This document shows, piece after piece, positions 6,274 through 14,987 of a stretch of DNA of 41,049 nt. Position 1 is the stretch's first letter. Each line of letters opens with the position of its first letter. The notes beneath the pieces were generated by a model, which saw nothing but the letters and a program-made list of their open reading frames with translations, was not told the DNA's origin and made no database searches. Source of the stretch: Candidatus Gastranaerophilales bacterium (GTDB lineage Bacteria; Cyanobacteriota; Vampirovibrionia; Gastranaerophilales; Gastranaerophilaceae); the NCBI GenBank assembly GCA_944324405.1, contig CALUWF010000012.1, forward strand, positions 1-41,049, in the 5' to 3' direction. Position numbers and translations under genes: made by a program.

Positions 6274-8129
6274 ACACTTGTTGACAGGCTCGGGGCAATA
6301 ATTATAAACTGTCTTACAAGCTCTTTATCCCATTGTACACCTGCGCCGAGTTTTAAAATCTCGCAGGCTTTTTCAACACTTAAGCCTTTTCTGTATGGTC
6401 TGTCGGACACAAGCGCGTGGTAAGCATCCGCAATAGATACTATTCTTGCATTAAGCGGTATTTCTTCGCCTTTTAGGCCGCAAGGATATCCTGTTCCGTC
6501 CCAGTGCTCATGGTGATATTTAACCATCGGGATTAAATCCCTGAGCGATTCGTTCGGGGCAAGTACTTTTTCTGCACCGATTACAGGGTGCTGCTTCATA
6601 ATCGCCCACTCATCGTCGTCAAGCATGGCCGGTTTTCTTAATACATTTTCAGGAATTCCTATTTTGCCTATATCATGCAATAGCGCACCGAGTTTAATGC
6701 GCTCAACTTCGGCTTCGGGCAGGTGAATTGCGCGCGCCAAGGCTTCGGAGTATCTGGAAACAAGGCTTGAATGACCTTTTGTATAAGGGTCTTTAGCATC
6801 AATTGTTCCTGCAAGCGAGGTTACAACCTCAAGCATATGTTTGCTTGATAAAATTTGCTCGTTGTGGAATTTATGAATAAGTTCTTCTTCAAAATCAACG
6901 CCGATTTGCGCATGTTTTTTGGTTAAGACTTCCGCGAAGCATTTAAGCGCCTCATCATCCCAGAAATTGTAATCTTCGGATGTTACTATAACGCAATTTC
7001 CGCTTTCGTAACATTTGCTTTTTGAAATATACATTGCTTGTTCTGCCAAAAGTACAAGCTTTTCGTGGTCTTTTGAAGTATACGGATAAGTTGCAATACC
7101 GCAGCTCAATTTAACAGGCCCTACATCGTCAATTAAAACGCATGAGAGTGCATAGGATAAATATTCGGCAATATATTTTGCCTCATCCGTTGATGTATTT
7201 GGCATAATAACGCCTATTTCATCTCCGCCGTAGCGTCCCGCAAAGTCCGTATTTCTGATATTTTGCTTAATCTTTTTGGCAACCGCTTTAATTATCTCAT
7301 CACCCTTAGCATGTCCCAATTCCCTGTTTATTTGAGAAATGTTTAATATATCAAAAATACAAACCGAAAGTTCTGAGTTAGCTTTGTTACAGCTGTCAAT
7401 TTGCCTTATCAATTCTTCCTGAAAACACTTATGGTTTGCAAGACCTGTAAGAGAGTCAATATCTGTATTTTTATCCACAAGTTCGGCAAGATTTCTGTTA
7501 TGGGCAAAAATTGCCATATAACTTGCCAAAAATTGATAAAGCTCAACACATGTGTTTTTATGGTTATCGCCCGTGATAAATACCCCGAGGCACTCCCCGA
7601 AAGAAACAAGCGGTAAAATTATACAAGGGGAATTATTTAAATAGTTTGCTTTTAAAAATTTATTATCATTACAATTTTGTATTGTTTTTGTCGTATAACA
7701 CTTAATAATCGGGTTTGTATCATCGTTAAGCATTATTTTAGTGTTGTAAATGGAGCCTATTTTGTCTATGAGTTTTACGTTGATACAGTTTGACTGCGAG
7801 TTTAGAAGCCCTATTGCACTAAAATTTGACTGCATATTTGCAGATAAAATATTATGCAACACATAAAACAGCTGTCCCAAATCAGTCTTTTGGGCAAATG
7901 CCTCATTTATAATTCTGAGCATCTGTTTATAGTTTATATTCAAATTTCCGGCGGTTAAATTGGAAGAATACCCGCCATAGAGCCTGTTTGCACTGGTTCT
8001 GTTGTTTTGCGGCATACTTTTTTGAGTATTTATGGGGTTGGAAAAAAGTATGCTTAATTTGCCATCTTCCGATTTTATGTTATTTTCGCCCGTCCGGTCT
8101 GTACTATGGGGATTTTTGTAAAAATTCAC
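6270..8129 (-). CDS. GAF-GGDEF-HD-GYP c-di-GMP signalling protein
   Basis: A 619-residue cytoplasmic protein. Residues about 65-210 look like a GAF-type sensor. A GGDEF domain follows (SLTGLANHKCF at 226-236, GRYGGDEIGV at 298-307). An HD-GYP phosphodiesterase domain ends the protein (HDIGKIGIPENVL at 485-497, HHEHWDGTGYP at 539-549). The HD-GYP motifs are intact, so c-di-GMP hydrolysis is likely. The GGDEF loop has isoleucine instead of phenylalanine, and the usual metal-site segment reads FDILNISQINRELGH, so cyclase activity is doubtful and the domain may be regulatory. The start is GTG at 8129, with GGAAGG 6 nt upstream. Confidence 0.92.
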   Translation of the reverse strand: MNFYKNPHSTDRTGENNIKSEDGKLSILFSNPINTQKSMPQNNRTSANRLYGGYSSNLTAGNLNINYKQMLRIINEAFAQKTDLGQLFYVLHNILSANMQSNFSAIGLLNSQSNCINVKLIDKIGSIYNTKIMLNDDTNPIIKCYTTKTIQNCNDNKFLKANYLNNSPCIILPLVSFGECLGVFITGDNHKNTCVELYQFLASYMAIFAHNRNLAELVDKNTDIDSLTGLANHKCFQEELIRQIDSCNKANSELSVCIFDILNISQINRELGHAKGDEIIKAVAKKIKQNIRNTDFAGRYGGDEIGVIMPNTSTDEAKYIAEYLSYALSCVLIDDVGPVKLSCGIATYPYTSKDHEKLVLLAEQAMYISKSKCYESGNCVIVTSEDYNFWDDEALKCFAEVLTKKHAQIGVDFEEELIHKFHNEQILSSKHMLEVVTSLAGTIDAKDPYTKGHSSLVSRYSEALARAIHLPEAEVERIKLGALLHDIGKIGIPENVLRKPAMLDDDEWAIMKQHPVIGAEKVLAPNESLRDLIPMVKYHHEHWDGTGYPCGLKGEEIPLNARIVSIADAYHALVSDRPYRKGLSVEKACEILKLGAGVQWDKELVRQFIIIAPSLSTSV

Positions 8130-8208
8130 GTCAACCTTCCGAATAAAAAATTCTTCACTTGTTTCTTATAAATCACATACAGATAAATAATTGCCTTTTT
8201 TGTTAAGA

Positions 8209-8217
8209 ATTATAACA
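8209..8217 (-). promoter_or_regulatory. Extended -10 promoter of the GGDEF/HD-GYP gene
   Basis: The minus strand reads TGTTATAAT (8217 to 8209), a perfect extended -10. The -35 region is weak. The predicted transcript has a leader of about 70 nt before the GTG at 8129. Confidence 0.5.
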
Positions 8218-8248
8218 TAAAATTTTAAAAAATGAAGTGTATACTTTA

Positions 8249-8569
8249 CTATTGTAAAGTTTTTGGGATAAAAAGTAACATTTTAAGAGATGATTTTTCT
8301 CCGTTTACAATTTTAATATTATTTTTAGGCAAATTCAAAATATCGCTTAGAAAACTTATTATTTCTTTATTTGCCTTGCCTTCAAGCGCCGGTTTTGAAA
8401 TTTTAAGCTTTATATAATCCTTTTGAAATTCAATTGAATTTTTCTTTGAATTTGCACTTACCTTAACCCGGATTTTAAAAGGGGCGGGGGAATTTTTTAT
8501 AAAATTTACAAAATCTTCTAAATTTTCAGGAGAAGGAGTTACAGCTGCTTTATTTACATCATTTGGCAT
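8249..8569 (-). CDS. DUF167 family protein (YggU-like)
   Basis: A 106-residue protein whose second half matches the small DUF167 fold: IRVKVSANSKKNSIEF, then LKISKPALEGKANKEIISFLSDILNLPKNNIKIVNGEKSSLK. This arrangement (V-x-P/A-x-A-K-x2, then P-x2-GKAN, then G-x-S-x2-K) is typical. The biological role of the family is unknown. It has about 35 extra N-terminal residues compared with the shortest family members. It is divergent from rel across 60 bp in which two opposite -10 boxes overlap (8605-8610 plus, 8609-8614 minus). Confidence 0.82.
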   Translation of the reverse strand: MPNDVNKAAVTPSPENLEDFVNFIKNSPAPFKIRVKVSANSKKNSIEFQKDYIKLKISKPALEGKANKEIISFLSDILNLPKNNIKIVNGEKSSLKMLLFIPKTLQ

Positions 8570-8604
8570 ATAGAAAAAAATACCTCAAAGTTGTAAAATT
8601 CCTA

Positions 8605-8614
8605 TATAATTATA
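8605..8614. promoter_or_regulatory. Overlapping opposite -10 boxes of rel and the DUF167 gene
   Basis: TATAAT on the plus strand (8605-8610) points to rel. TATAAT on the minus strand (8614 to 8609) points to the DUF167 gene. The two hexamers share two bases, so the two directions probably compete for polymerase. No strong -35 is visible on either side. Confidence 0.45.
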
Positions 8615-8629
8615 CATTAGAAAAATTGT

Positions 8630-10864
8630 ATGTCTTATCTTGTAATATTTGAAGAACTCAAAGAACTGTTAAAAAAGCAAAACCGCCCGAAGGAAGAAAT
8701 AACCGACATCGAGCGCGCTTTTGAATTTGCAAGAAAATTACACGAAGGACAATATAGAATATCTGAAGAGCCATACATTGTTCACCCTGTTGAAGTTGCA
8801 AAAATTCTGACCGAGCTAAAAGCGGATAAAAACAGTATTATTGCAGCTTTTTTGCATGATATTCTGGAGGATACGGACACAAAGCCCGAGGAAATAGAGC
8901 AAAATTTCGGTGCGGATGTTTTAAAGCTTGTACAGGGTGTTACAAAGCTCGGCAAATACCAGTTTAAATCAAAAGAGGAGCGTCAGGCGGAAAATTTCAG
9001 ACGAATGTTTATCGCAATGGCGCAGGATGTAAGAATTATTTTCCTAAAACTTGCGGACAGACTGCACAATATGCGGACTCTTGGCTATATGGCGGCAAAC
9101 AAACAAAAAAGAATTGCCCAGGAAACGCTTGATATCTTTGCTCCGCTTGCAAACCGCCTCGGTATCGGGAAAATTAAAGCGGAACTTGAAGATTTGTCAC
9201 TCAGGTACATTAACCCAGAAAAGTATTATGAAATCGCAAAGCTTGTGGCGCAGACAAAAAATGACAGAGATGCCGCAATATCCCTGCTGATTGATAATAT
9301 AAGAGCAAGTTTGGATGAAAACAATATAAAAGCTAAAATTAACGGCAGAGCAAAACACTATTACAGTATTTATAAAAAAATGGAGCGCTTAAACGTAACT
9401 TTTGACCAGCTTTATGACGTGAGCGCAATTCGGGTAATAGTTGATGATGAGAAAACCTGCTATGAAGTTTTGGGAATTATTCACTCAAAATTCAAGCCCA
9501 TCCCCGGCAGGTTTAAAGACTACATTGCAATGCCAAAAGGCAATATGTACAGGTCTTTGCATACTTCCGTCATAGGTTCCAAAAATAAACCCGTTGAAAT
9601 TCAAATAAGAACTTATGAAATGCATGAAGTGGCGGAGTATGGTGTTGCCGCGCACTGGAGATATAAAGAATCGGGCTCTGTTAAATCAGACAACAAATAT
9701 GATATGCAATTTTCCTGGATGCGCAAAATGATGGAAATAGACAAAGACTCTTCAAACGCAAGAGACTTTGTTGAAAGCGTAAAATTAGACCTCTTTTCGG
9801 ATCAAGTCTTTGCCTTTACGCCTGCCGGAGATGTTATAGATTTGCCCGCAAATTCCACCCCTGTCGATTTTGCATACAGAATTCACACCGAAGTCGGACA
9901 CAGGACGGTAGGAGCGCTTATAAACGGACGTATCGCACAGCTTGACACCAAGCTTAAAAACGGTGATATAGTTGAGATTTTAACTTCAAAACAATTTATG
10001 CCAAAAATTGACTGGCTTAACTTTGTCGTTACAAAAAGCGCAATTTCAAAAATACGCCTGTGGTTTAAAAAGTATAACAGAGAAGAAAACATTGAAATCG
10101 GGCGTGAAAATCTTGAAGTTTATATAACAAAACCCGTTTTTGATGAGCTTTTAAAATCAGGCGAAATTGAGCGAACCGCCCATGAAATGAACTATAAAAC
10201 ACAGGATGATTTATTTGCGGCAATCGGCTACGGAGAAACAACACTGCATAAAGTTGCAAATAAAATTAAAAAGCCTGCTTCGGCGACTCCTCCCGATATT
10301 AAAAATATTCCAGAAAGAACCACTCAAGACGGCCAAAAAAGAAGAAAAGATTCAAGAAAATATGATATTGTCGGGCTTGAGGATATGCTCTGGAGTCTTG
10401 CCAAATGCTGCACTCCAATCCCCGGGGAGCCTATTGTAGGCGTAATTACACGCTCCAAGGGAGTAAGCGTACACAGGCTTGATTGTAAGTGTCTTTATGA
10501 CGTTGAGCCCGAGCGGATGATGGATATAAAATGGGCTGATACCGTTTCAAAAGGCACTTATGTTGCCCATATCAGAATAGAAACCCAAGACAGACCGGGA
10601 CTTTTAAAAGATGTACTTTTAAAAATTGCAGATACAAATTTATCTTATGCAAACAGCTATTCAAAAAACAAAAAATTTGGCATAATAGATTTAGGCATTG
10701 AACTTGATAACATTGAAACGCTAAAAAAAGTAATTTCAAACATACAGTCAATTCCCGATGTTTACTCCGTCCGCCGTTTGCAGCAAAAAGAACAAAACTT
10801 CGGACAAAAGGCCAAAAAACATCCCAACAGACACAAGCCTAATCATCAGGATAAAAAACAATGA
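8630..10864 (+). CDS. rel: Bifunctional (p)ppGpp synthetase/hydrolase (RelA/SpoT family)
   Basis: A full-length 744-residue long RSH enzyme that makes and degrades the stringent-response alarmone (p)ppGpp. Domain order: HD hydrolase with intact HDILED (76-81); synthetase with RFKDYIAMPKGNMYRSLHT (294-312); TGS around 395-455; zinc-finger region AKCCTPIPG around 591-599; ACT at about 660-730. The RxKD form of the synthetase motif (RFKD), rather than the ExDD of monofunctional RelA, points to a bifunctional enzyme. The ATG at 8630 lacks a clear Shine-Dalgarno. The stop overlaps the start of ribF (ATGA), so the two are translationally coupled. It is probably the only long RSH needed in a small genome. 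Confidence 0.96.
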   Translation: MSYLVIFEELKELLKKQNRPKEEITDIERAFEFARKLHEGQYRISEEPYIVHPVEVAKILTELKADKNSIIAAFLHDILEDTDTKPEEIEQNFGADVLKLVQGVTKLGKYQFKSKEERQAENFRRMFIAMAQDVRIIFLKLADRLHNMRTLGYMAANKQKRIAQETLDIFAPLANRLGIGKIKAELEDLSLRYINPEKYYEIAKLVAQTKNDRDAAISLLIDNIRASLDENNIKAKINGRAKHYYSIYKKMERLNVTFDQLYDVSAIRVIVDDEKTCYEVLGIIHSKFKPIPGRFKDYIAMPKGNMYRSLHTSVIGSKNKPVEIQIRTYEMHEVAEYGVAAHWRYKESGSVKSDNKYDMQFSWMRKMMEIDKDSSNARDFVESVKLDLFSDQVFAFTPAGDVIDLPANSTPVDFAYRIHTEVGHRTVGALINGRIAQLDTKLKNGDIVEILTSKQFMPKIDWLNFVVTKSAISKIRLWFKKYNREENIEIGRENLEVYITKPVFDELLKSGEIERTAHEMNYKTQDDLFAAIGYGETTLHKVANKIKKPASATPPDIKNIPERTTQDGQKRRKDSRKYDIVGLEDMLWSLAKCCTPIPGEPIVGVITRSKGVSVHRLDCKCLYDVEPERMMDIKWADTVSKGTYVAHIRIETQDRPGLLKDVLLKIADTNLSYANSYSKNKKFGIIDLGIELDNIETLKKVISNIQSIPDVYSVRRLQQKEQNFGQKAKKHPNRHKPNHQDKKQ

Positions 10865-11772
10865 AGATTTTTAAGACAATTAACCATAATCCGGATTTAG
10901 CCCTGGCTCTGGGGTATTTTGACGGGGTGCACATTGCACACCAAAAATTAATCTCAAAAACGGTTGAATTTGCGCAAAAAAACAAAAAAAAGTCCGCCGT
11001 TATAACTTTTGACATAAATCCGGCCAATTATTTTGCAAAAGAAAAAATTTTAAATGTCTGCTCCAACGAAGAAAGGCTGGAGAGGATAGAAGCATTGGGT
11101 GTTGATTTTACATACGTTCTTGACTTTGAAGAGTATATGCAGATGGAAGCGCTTGAGTATCTTGAGGGCGTGCTTGTAAAAAATTTCAGCCCATGTTCAA
11201 TCACTGTAGGCTTTAACCACAAATTCGGCAAAGAAAAAAAAGGCAATACAAAGCTTTTATCCGAACAGGCAAAAAATTTCGGCTATCAATTTACGGAACT
11301 TGCTCCGCAAAAAATTCAAACCTGCCTTATAAGCAGTTCAAATATAAGAGAAATGATTTCAAACGGGCATATAAGAAATGCAAATCTGCTTTTAGGACAT
11401 TCGTTTTCGCTTAAAAATAACGTGGTTAAGGGAGATATGATAGCACGCAAAATGGGATTTCCGACCGCAAATATCTTCTGGCCCAATAATATTGTCCACC
11501 TGCCGCATGGGGTTTATTTCGGCTACGCCGTTGTTGATAAGACATATCCCGCAATTATCAACTGGGGCACAAGACCCACATTTGACGGCAATGATGAAGA
11601 AATAGTGGAAGTGCATATTTTAAACTTTGATTCACAGATTTACGGTAAAATTATCAGAGTACTGTTTGTTATGAAAATCAGAGATGAAATAAAATTTCCA
11701 AATATGGAAGCTCTTTCAAAACAAATCGAAGAAGATGTTGAAACGGCTAAAAAGCTTGCAAGATTATCTTAA
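10861..11772 (+). CDS. ribF: Bifunctional riboflavin kinase/FAD synthetase
   Basis: A 303-residue RibF. The N-terminal FAD synthetase (FMN adenylyltransferase) domain carries GYFDGVHIAHQ (18-28), TFDINP and ISSSNIREMISNGHI. The C-terminal flavokinase domain shows GDMIARKMGFPTANI, GVYFGYA and NWGTRPTF. Together they convert riboflavin to FMN and then FAD. Length is normal. It starts inside the rel stop codon (ATGA overlap), so its translation is coupled to rel. No FMN riboswitch is seen. A tiny possible membrane-protein gene on the opposite strand overlaps its last codons. Confidence 0.96.
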   Translation: MKIFKTINHNPDLALALGYFDGVHIAHQKLISKTVEFAQKNKKKSAVITFDINPANYFAKEKILNVCSNEERLERIEALGVDFTYVLDFEEYMQMEALEYLEGVLVKNFSPCSITVGFNHKFGKEKKGNTKLLSEQAKNFGYQFTELAPQKIQTCLISSSNIREMISNGHIRNANLLLGHSFSLKNNVVKGDMIARKMGFPTANIFWPNNIVHLPHGVYFGYAVVDKTYPAIINWGTRPTFDGNDEEIVEVHILNFDSQIYGKIIRVLFVMKIRDEIKFPNMEALSKQIEEDVETAKKLARLS

Positions 11773-11847
11773 TATAACATTTACAAGTACAAAAAATAAA
11801 ACATAGCAATAAAAAATATACACTCCGCACAATTTTGAAATACTCAT
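11764..11847 (-). CDS. Possible 27-residue single-pass membrane miniprotein
   Basis: A short open frame reading MSISKLCGVYIFYCYV, then a hydrophobic run ending VILR. It has a strong Shine-Dalgarno (AAGGAG, minus strand 11858-11853) 5 nt before the ATG at 11847. Nearly the whole product is one transmembrane helix, with a positive residue at each end (K5 and R27). Its last three triplets (LR and the stop) overlap the end of ribF on the other strand. The size and plan recall small accessory subunits such as KdpF, but there is no sequence match I can claim. The good ribosome site is the main argument. It could still be a chance frame. Confidence 0.42.
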   Translation of the reverse strand: MSISKLCGVYIFYCYVLFFVLVNVILR

Positions 11848-11858
11848 CTTTTCTCCTT

Positions 11859-12135
11859 AACAAAAATATATGTGTTTTTGATAACAATAAAATATTATCT
11901 AAGCTTTGGCATGTGAACCGCCCGGGCGGGTAATAAATTTTATTTTTTTACATAAGTTAATATATATTGAAAAATATTAAAATAAGTGTTACAATGACAC
12001 CCGCTCCTGTTTTAAGGAAAAAGTGACCATCACAAAATATTTTTGTAAAAAAACTACACAATAAAGGTCAAAAATAGCAATTTTTATTTTTTTTGTTTTT
12101 TGCAAGAGTATAAAAGTGTGGCAGATAGAGGTTAA
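11859..12135. other. Intergenic region with a GC-rich 12-bp palindrome
   Basis: AT-rich DNA without a gene. It contains the perfect palindrome CCGCCCGGGCGG (11918-11929), a strong GC island followed by AATAAATTTTATTTTTTT. This may be a poor terminator or a protein-binding site. TATAAA (12109-12114) and AGAGG (about 12127-12131) precede the gene at 12136. Confidence 0.4.
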
Positions 12136-14175
12136 ATGAAAGTTCAAGAAATTAAAATCGCGGCGAACAGCCAAAAAAGCTACAACAACAAAGCTTCAAA
12201 TGCGCAAAATTACAGCGCTTCAAATCAAACATCCTTTAAAGGCGTTACGGACGCACTCGTTAAATTTTGGGAAGGGGTCGACAGGGGCGGTCTTGCCGCA
12301 AGCTTTACCGTGCAGGATATGCTTGGCACCAATATCCCGAGAACCTGGGCTGCAAAAGACATAGGTAAAGATTTAACAGGCAAAAACAACTGGGGTGCCG
12401 TTGCGGAAAATGCCATCCGTGAATTTTTAACCGGGCCCAGCATGTTTGTAATCCCGGGAGCCGTACTCGCCGCTTCAAGCAAAATGGGCGGAAAATCCCA
12501 CGGGGTTCCCGTTCAAACAATAAAAGATTTTAGCGATATCATAAACAACTCTTCAATTGATACAACTTCACAGGAAACTTTTAAAAGAACGTTTTACAAA
12601 GGCGTGCTTGAAAAAGTTTTCTCAAACTTTGACGGCATAAAAGAAGGAGATGACCTTCTGAGCAAGGGTATTAATATTGAAGAATACATTGATAAAATTC
12701 TGCAATTTGAAAAAGCAAAATCCAAGGGTTTAAAGAAAAAAATTCTTAACACCCCGGCAGCAGGCTCAAAAGAAGACATTTTTGACGGCATTATAAATAC
12801 GTTTATAAAAAACAAAAAAGCAAATACCACAGGTTATCCGGACTTTTTAAAAGCCATGATAACCGATAACAAATACATAAAAGATTCTGAAAAAGCCGCT
12901 AAATTTGAAATTAAATTTTCCGATTTGATTGAAAGAATGGGTAAATATTCAGATGACTTTTTTGACTCTTTCAGCAAATCTTCTCAAAAGGATTTGAGTA
13001 CGTTTGTCGAAAACTTTACCCAAAAAAGAATGGGCGGCAGATTTGCCACAAACGTTGCAATGGGCATATTCACCGGTCTGTTTATGTGGTTTATACCAAG
13101 ATTGTATACAATTAACAAAACAAACCCTGAAACCGACCCTGTAAGACAAAAGGCATCCGAGTTAAAATCGGAAAACTCGGGCAATGTAAACTTTACTGGC
13201 GGAGGCATAAGTAAATTAATGAGCGATTTAGGCTCAAAAATTGACCCTGCAAACTTCAATAAAATGTCAAATGCTGCTGCAGCGTTAGAATCAAAAGGCA
13301 TTAACGTCGCACGCCCGTTATTTTATACGGTTATAACATCTTGCACACTTATACCGAGGCTTATTCAGTCTACAAAACGCGATATTGCAAGCTCCAAGAA
13401 AAATGGCGGTCCGGTACAATGGGATGAAACATCAAACATTTTAAGGCGTGATGTTACAACAATTTTAACAATCCTTTTTGCAATGGAAGGCCTGGGTTCA
13501 ATTATGGCGCACAAAGGCTCCAAAAAAAGCGGGGTTGTTTTAACAAGTAAAATTCTTGATAAAAACGACGGCTTCTTTAGAAAATTCATAGACTTTTTCA
13601 ATCCCGAAGGCGGCGTACAGGTTTTAAGCAAGCAGGAAAATACTGCGCAGATGTCTAATTTTGCAAATTTAGATGAGGTTATGCGTTACCTGCAAGATAC
13701 AGAAAAGAAAAACGGCAACTTGCACAAGCTGTTTAATGTGGGAAGCAAAAAAGGCGCAAAGAGCGAATTTTACAATGCTGCAAAAAAAGTGTTTGGTGAT
13801 GTCATAGACAATAAAGAGCTAACCTTTGAACAGCTGAGTGCTCAAATCGCAAAAGGCGGTTTAGATGACAAAGCAATTAGCGAGCTTTTGGATATTTTAA
13901 ATGACACCTCTAAAAACCCGCTTTTAGGTTTTGCAAATAAAATCAATGCAATATTCCAAACAGTTTCACTCGGAATTGTAACCGGATTTTTGGGCTTTGG
14001 CTTGCCAAAGATTAACGAGCTTATAATCAAAAATAAATACCTCAAAAAAGATTATGCGCTTAATCCTAAATACGAAGACCCGAATATGCACATACCCGAC
14101 TATAGCATATTAAACAGTTTAAAACCCGCAGAAAAACAAACATTCCAATATTTTCTCGGAAACAAAAATGCATAA
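12136..14175 (+). CDS. Hypothetical protein with N-terminal SFKG motif and hydrophobic segments
   Basis: A 679-residue protein whose family I do not recognise. The N-terminus is Asn/Ser/Gln/Lys-rich and ends in SFKG (33-36). I recall this short motif from lineage-specific proteins of gut Melainabacteria, but I cannot verify that here. No classical signal peptide is visible. Hydrophobic, possibly membrane-associated stretches occur around residues 96-115, 300-324, 394-409, 440-458 and 610-625, separated by Lys-rich helical regions. It has AGAGG upstream of the ATG and a terminator downstream shared with the next, convergent gene. That gene also has Gly/Ala-rich hydrophobic helices, so the two may belong to one envelope or intracellular structure. 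Confidence 0.75.
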   Translation: MKVQEIKIAANSQKSYNNKASNAQNYSASNQTSFKGVTDALVKFWEGVDRGGLAASFTVQDMLGTNIPRTWAAKDIGKDLTGKNNWGAVAENAIREFLTGPSMFVIPGAVLAASSKMGGKSHGVPVQTIKDFSDIINNSSIDTTSQETFKRTFYKGVLEKVFSNFDGIKEGDDLLSKGINIEEYIDKILQFEKAKSKGLKKKILNTPAAGSKEDIFDGIINTFIKNKKANTTGYPDFLKAMITDNKYIKDSEKAAKFEIKFSDLIERMGKYSDDFFDSFSKSSQKDLSTFVENFTQKRMGGRFATNVAMGIFTGLFMWFIPRLYTINKTNPETDPVRQKASELKSENSGNVNFTGGGISKLMSDLGSKIDPANFNKMSNAAAALESKGINVARPLFYTVITSCTLIPRLIQSTKRDIASSKKNGGPVQWDETSNILRRDVTTILTILFAMEGLGSIMAHKGSKKSGVVLTSKILDKNDGFFRKFIDFFNPEGGVQVLSKQENTAQMSNFANLDEVMRYLQDTEKKNGNLHKLFNVGSKKGAKSEFYNAAKKVFGDVIDNKELTFEQLSAQIAKGGLDDKAISELLDILNDTSKNPLLGFANKINAIFQTVSLGIVTGFLGFGLPKINELIIKNKYLKKDYALNPKYEDPNMHIPDYSILNSLKPAEKQTFQYFLGNKNA

Positions 14176-14200
14176 CACCCCTTTGCATACGATATGTGTA

Positions 14201-14238
14201 AAATAAAAAGCAGGACTTGTTTTAGCCCTGCTTTATTT
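14201..14238. terminator. Bidirectional intrinsic terminator
   Basis: AAAGCAGG (14207-14214) pairs with CCTGCTTT (14227-14234) around a 12-nt loop. A-rich and T-rich flanks on both sides allow it to end both convergent genes (12136-14175 and 14261-14719). Confidence 0.7.
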
Positions 14239-14260
14239 ATACTTGTGTTAAGTGATTATA

Positions 14261-14719
14261 TTATTCAACAACCTTTTGAAGTTTAGCTTTGTCGGTATAT
14301 TTTTGATCAATTTGACCGGCTTTAAATAAACACTGATTACCAATCATATAAGAGCTCAGCATCGCAAGTCCGCCACCCGCAAGAGCAATAGCTTTAGTGG
14401 AGCCGGGAAGCTTTTTAAAAGCGTCTATACCTTTTTTTACCAATTCTTTTGCTTGGGGTGCAAATGTTTTGTATGTATCAGTTTGTTTGATTTTATCAAG
14501 AGCAACTTGAACAAATTTATTTGCATGTTTTGACGTTGCCGCAAGGCCCGTAGCCGCTCCCAAACCAAGAGCAACACCTGTACCTTTAATACTTGCCTTA
14601 GCGGTGTTTGCTATTTGTTCTTTTCCGCAGTCTATTCTGTTCCCTATGCTGCCTTTTGTGTTATCTGTCAATGCATATGCTGCAGATGGCACACCTGAAA
14701 TAGTTGATCCTACGTTCAT
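14261..14719 (-). CDS. Hypothetical small Gly/Ala-rich membrane-associated protein
   Basis: A 152-residue protein of unrecognised family. It has two hydrophobic, small-residue-rich stretches that could be membrane helices: about 47-62 (GTGVALGLGAATGLAA) and 107-127 (STKAIALAGGGLAMLSSYMIG). Lys-rich amphipathic helices lie between them. Two cysteines are present. AAGGAG lies 5 nt before the ATG. The promoter region holds a strong compound palindrome (14741-14777) that overlaps the predicted -10. Half-sites of the same sequence lie next to the XRE gene at 14988, so this gene is probably a target of that repressor. Confidence 0.72.
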   Translation of the reverse strand: MNVGSTISGVPSAAYALTDNTKGSIGNRIDCGKEQIANTAKASIKGTGVALGLGAATGLAATSKHANKFVQVALDKIKQTDTYKTFAPQAKELVKKGIDAFKKLPGSTKAIALAGGGLAMLSSYMIGNQCLFKAGQIDQKYTDKAKLQKVVE

Positions 14720-14740
14720 AGTTTTCTCCTTTTTCTATTT

Positions 14741-14777
14741 TATAAATACTAATTCAAAACGTTTTGATGTATTTATA
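14741..14777. promoter_or_regulatory. Compound palindromic operator
   Basis: The inner perfect palindrome TCAAAACGTTTTGA (14754-14767) is flanked by TATAAATAC (14741-14749) and its inverted copy GTATTTATA (14769-14777). The minus-strand -10-like TATAAA (14744 to 14739) overlaps the left arm, and the -35 region falls in the inner palindrome. A bound protein would block the promoter of the gene at 14261-14719. Confidence 0.55.
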
Positions 14778-14900
14778 AAGAATTTTTATTTTTAAAAATT
14801 GCTTAAAATTTAGAAATAAAAACTCGTAAATATTAAAAATGTAGAATTTATAATGCATTTCAGCTTAACAAAACTTAATAAAATATTTTCATAAATAGAA

Positions 14901-14969
14901 GTATAAATACTTAAATTAGTAAAATTACCAATATTATTTCGTTATAAATAGGACAAAATGTATTTATAC
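14901..14969. promoter_or_regulatory. Probable autoregulatory sites of the XRE gene
   Basis: GTATAAATAC (14901-14910) and its exact complement GTATTTATAC (14960-14969) flank a TATAAAT box (14943-14949). They repeat the outer arms of the operator at 14741-14777. The right-hand site overlaps an upstream in-frame ATG at 14958, which argues that this stretch is a control site rather than coding. Confidence 0.5.
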
Positions 14970-14987
14970 TATTTTCTATGGTGCATT

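Noticed and set aside
10800-10900. FMN riboswitch before ribF
   Set aside because: ribF starts inside the rel stop codon, leaving no leader; no conserved RFN motif seen.
14958-14987. Upstream start of the XRE gene
   Set aside because: It would encode MYLYYFLWCI across an inverted-repeat site; the ATG at 14988 fits the family start better, though a weak AGGA leaves some doubt.
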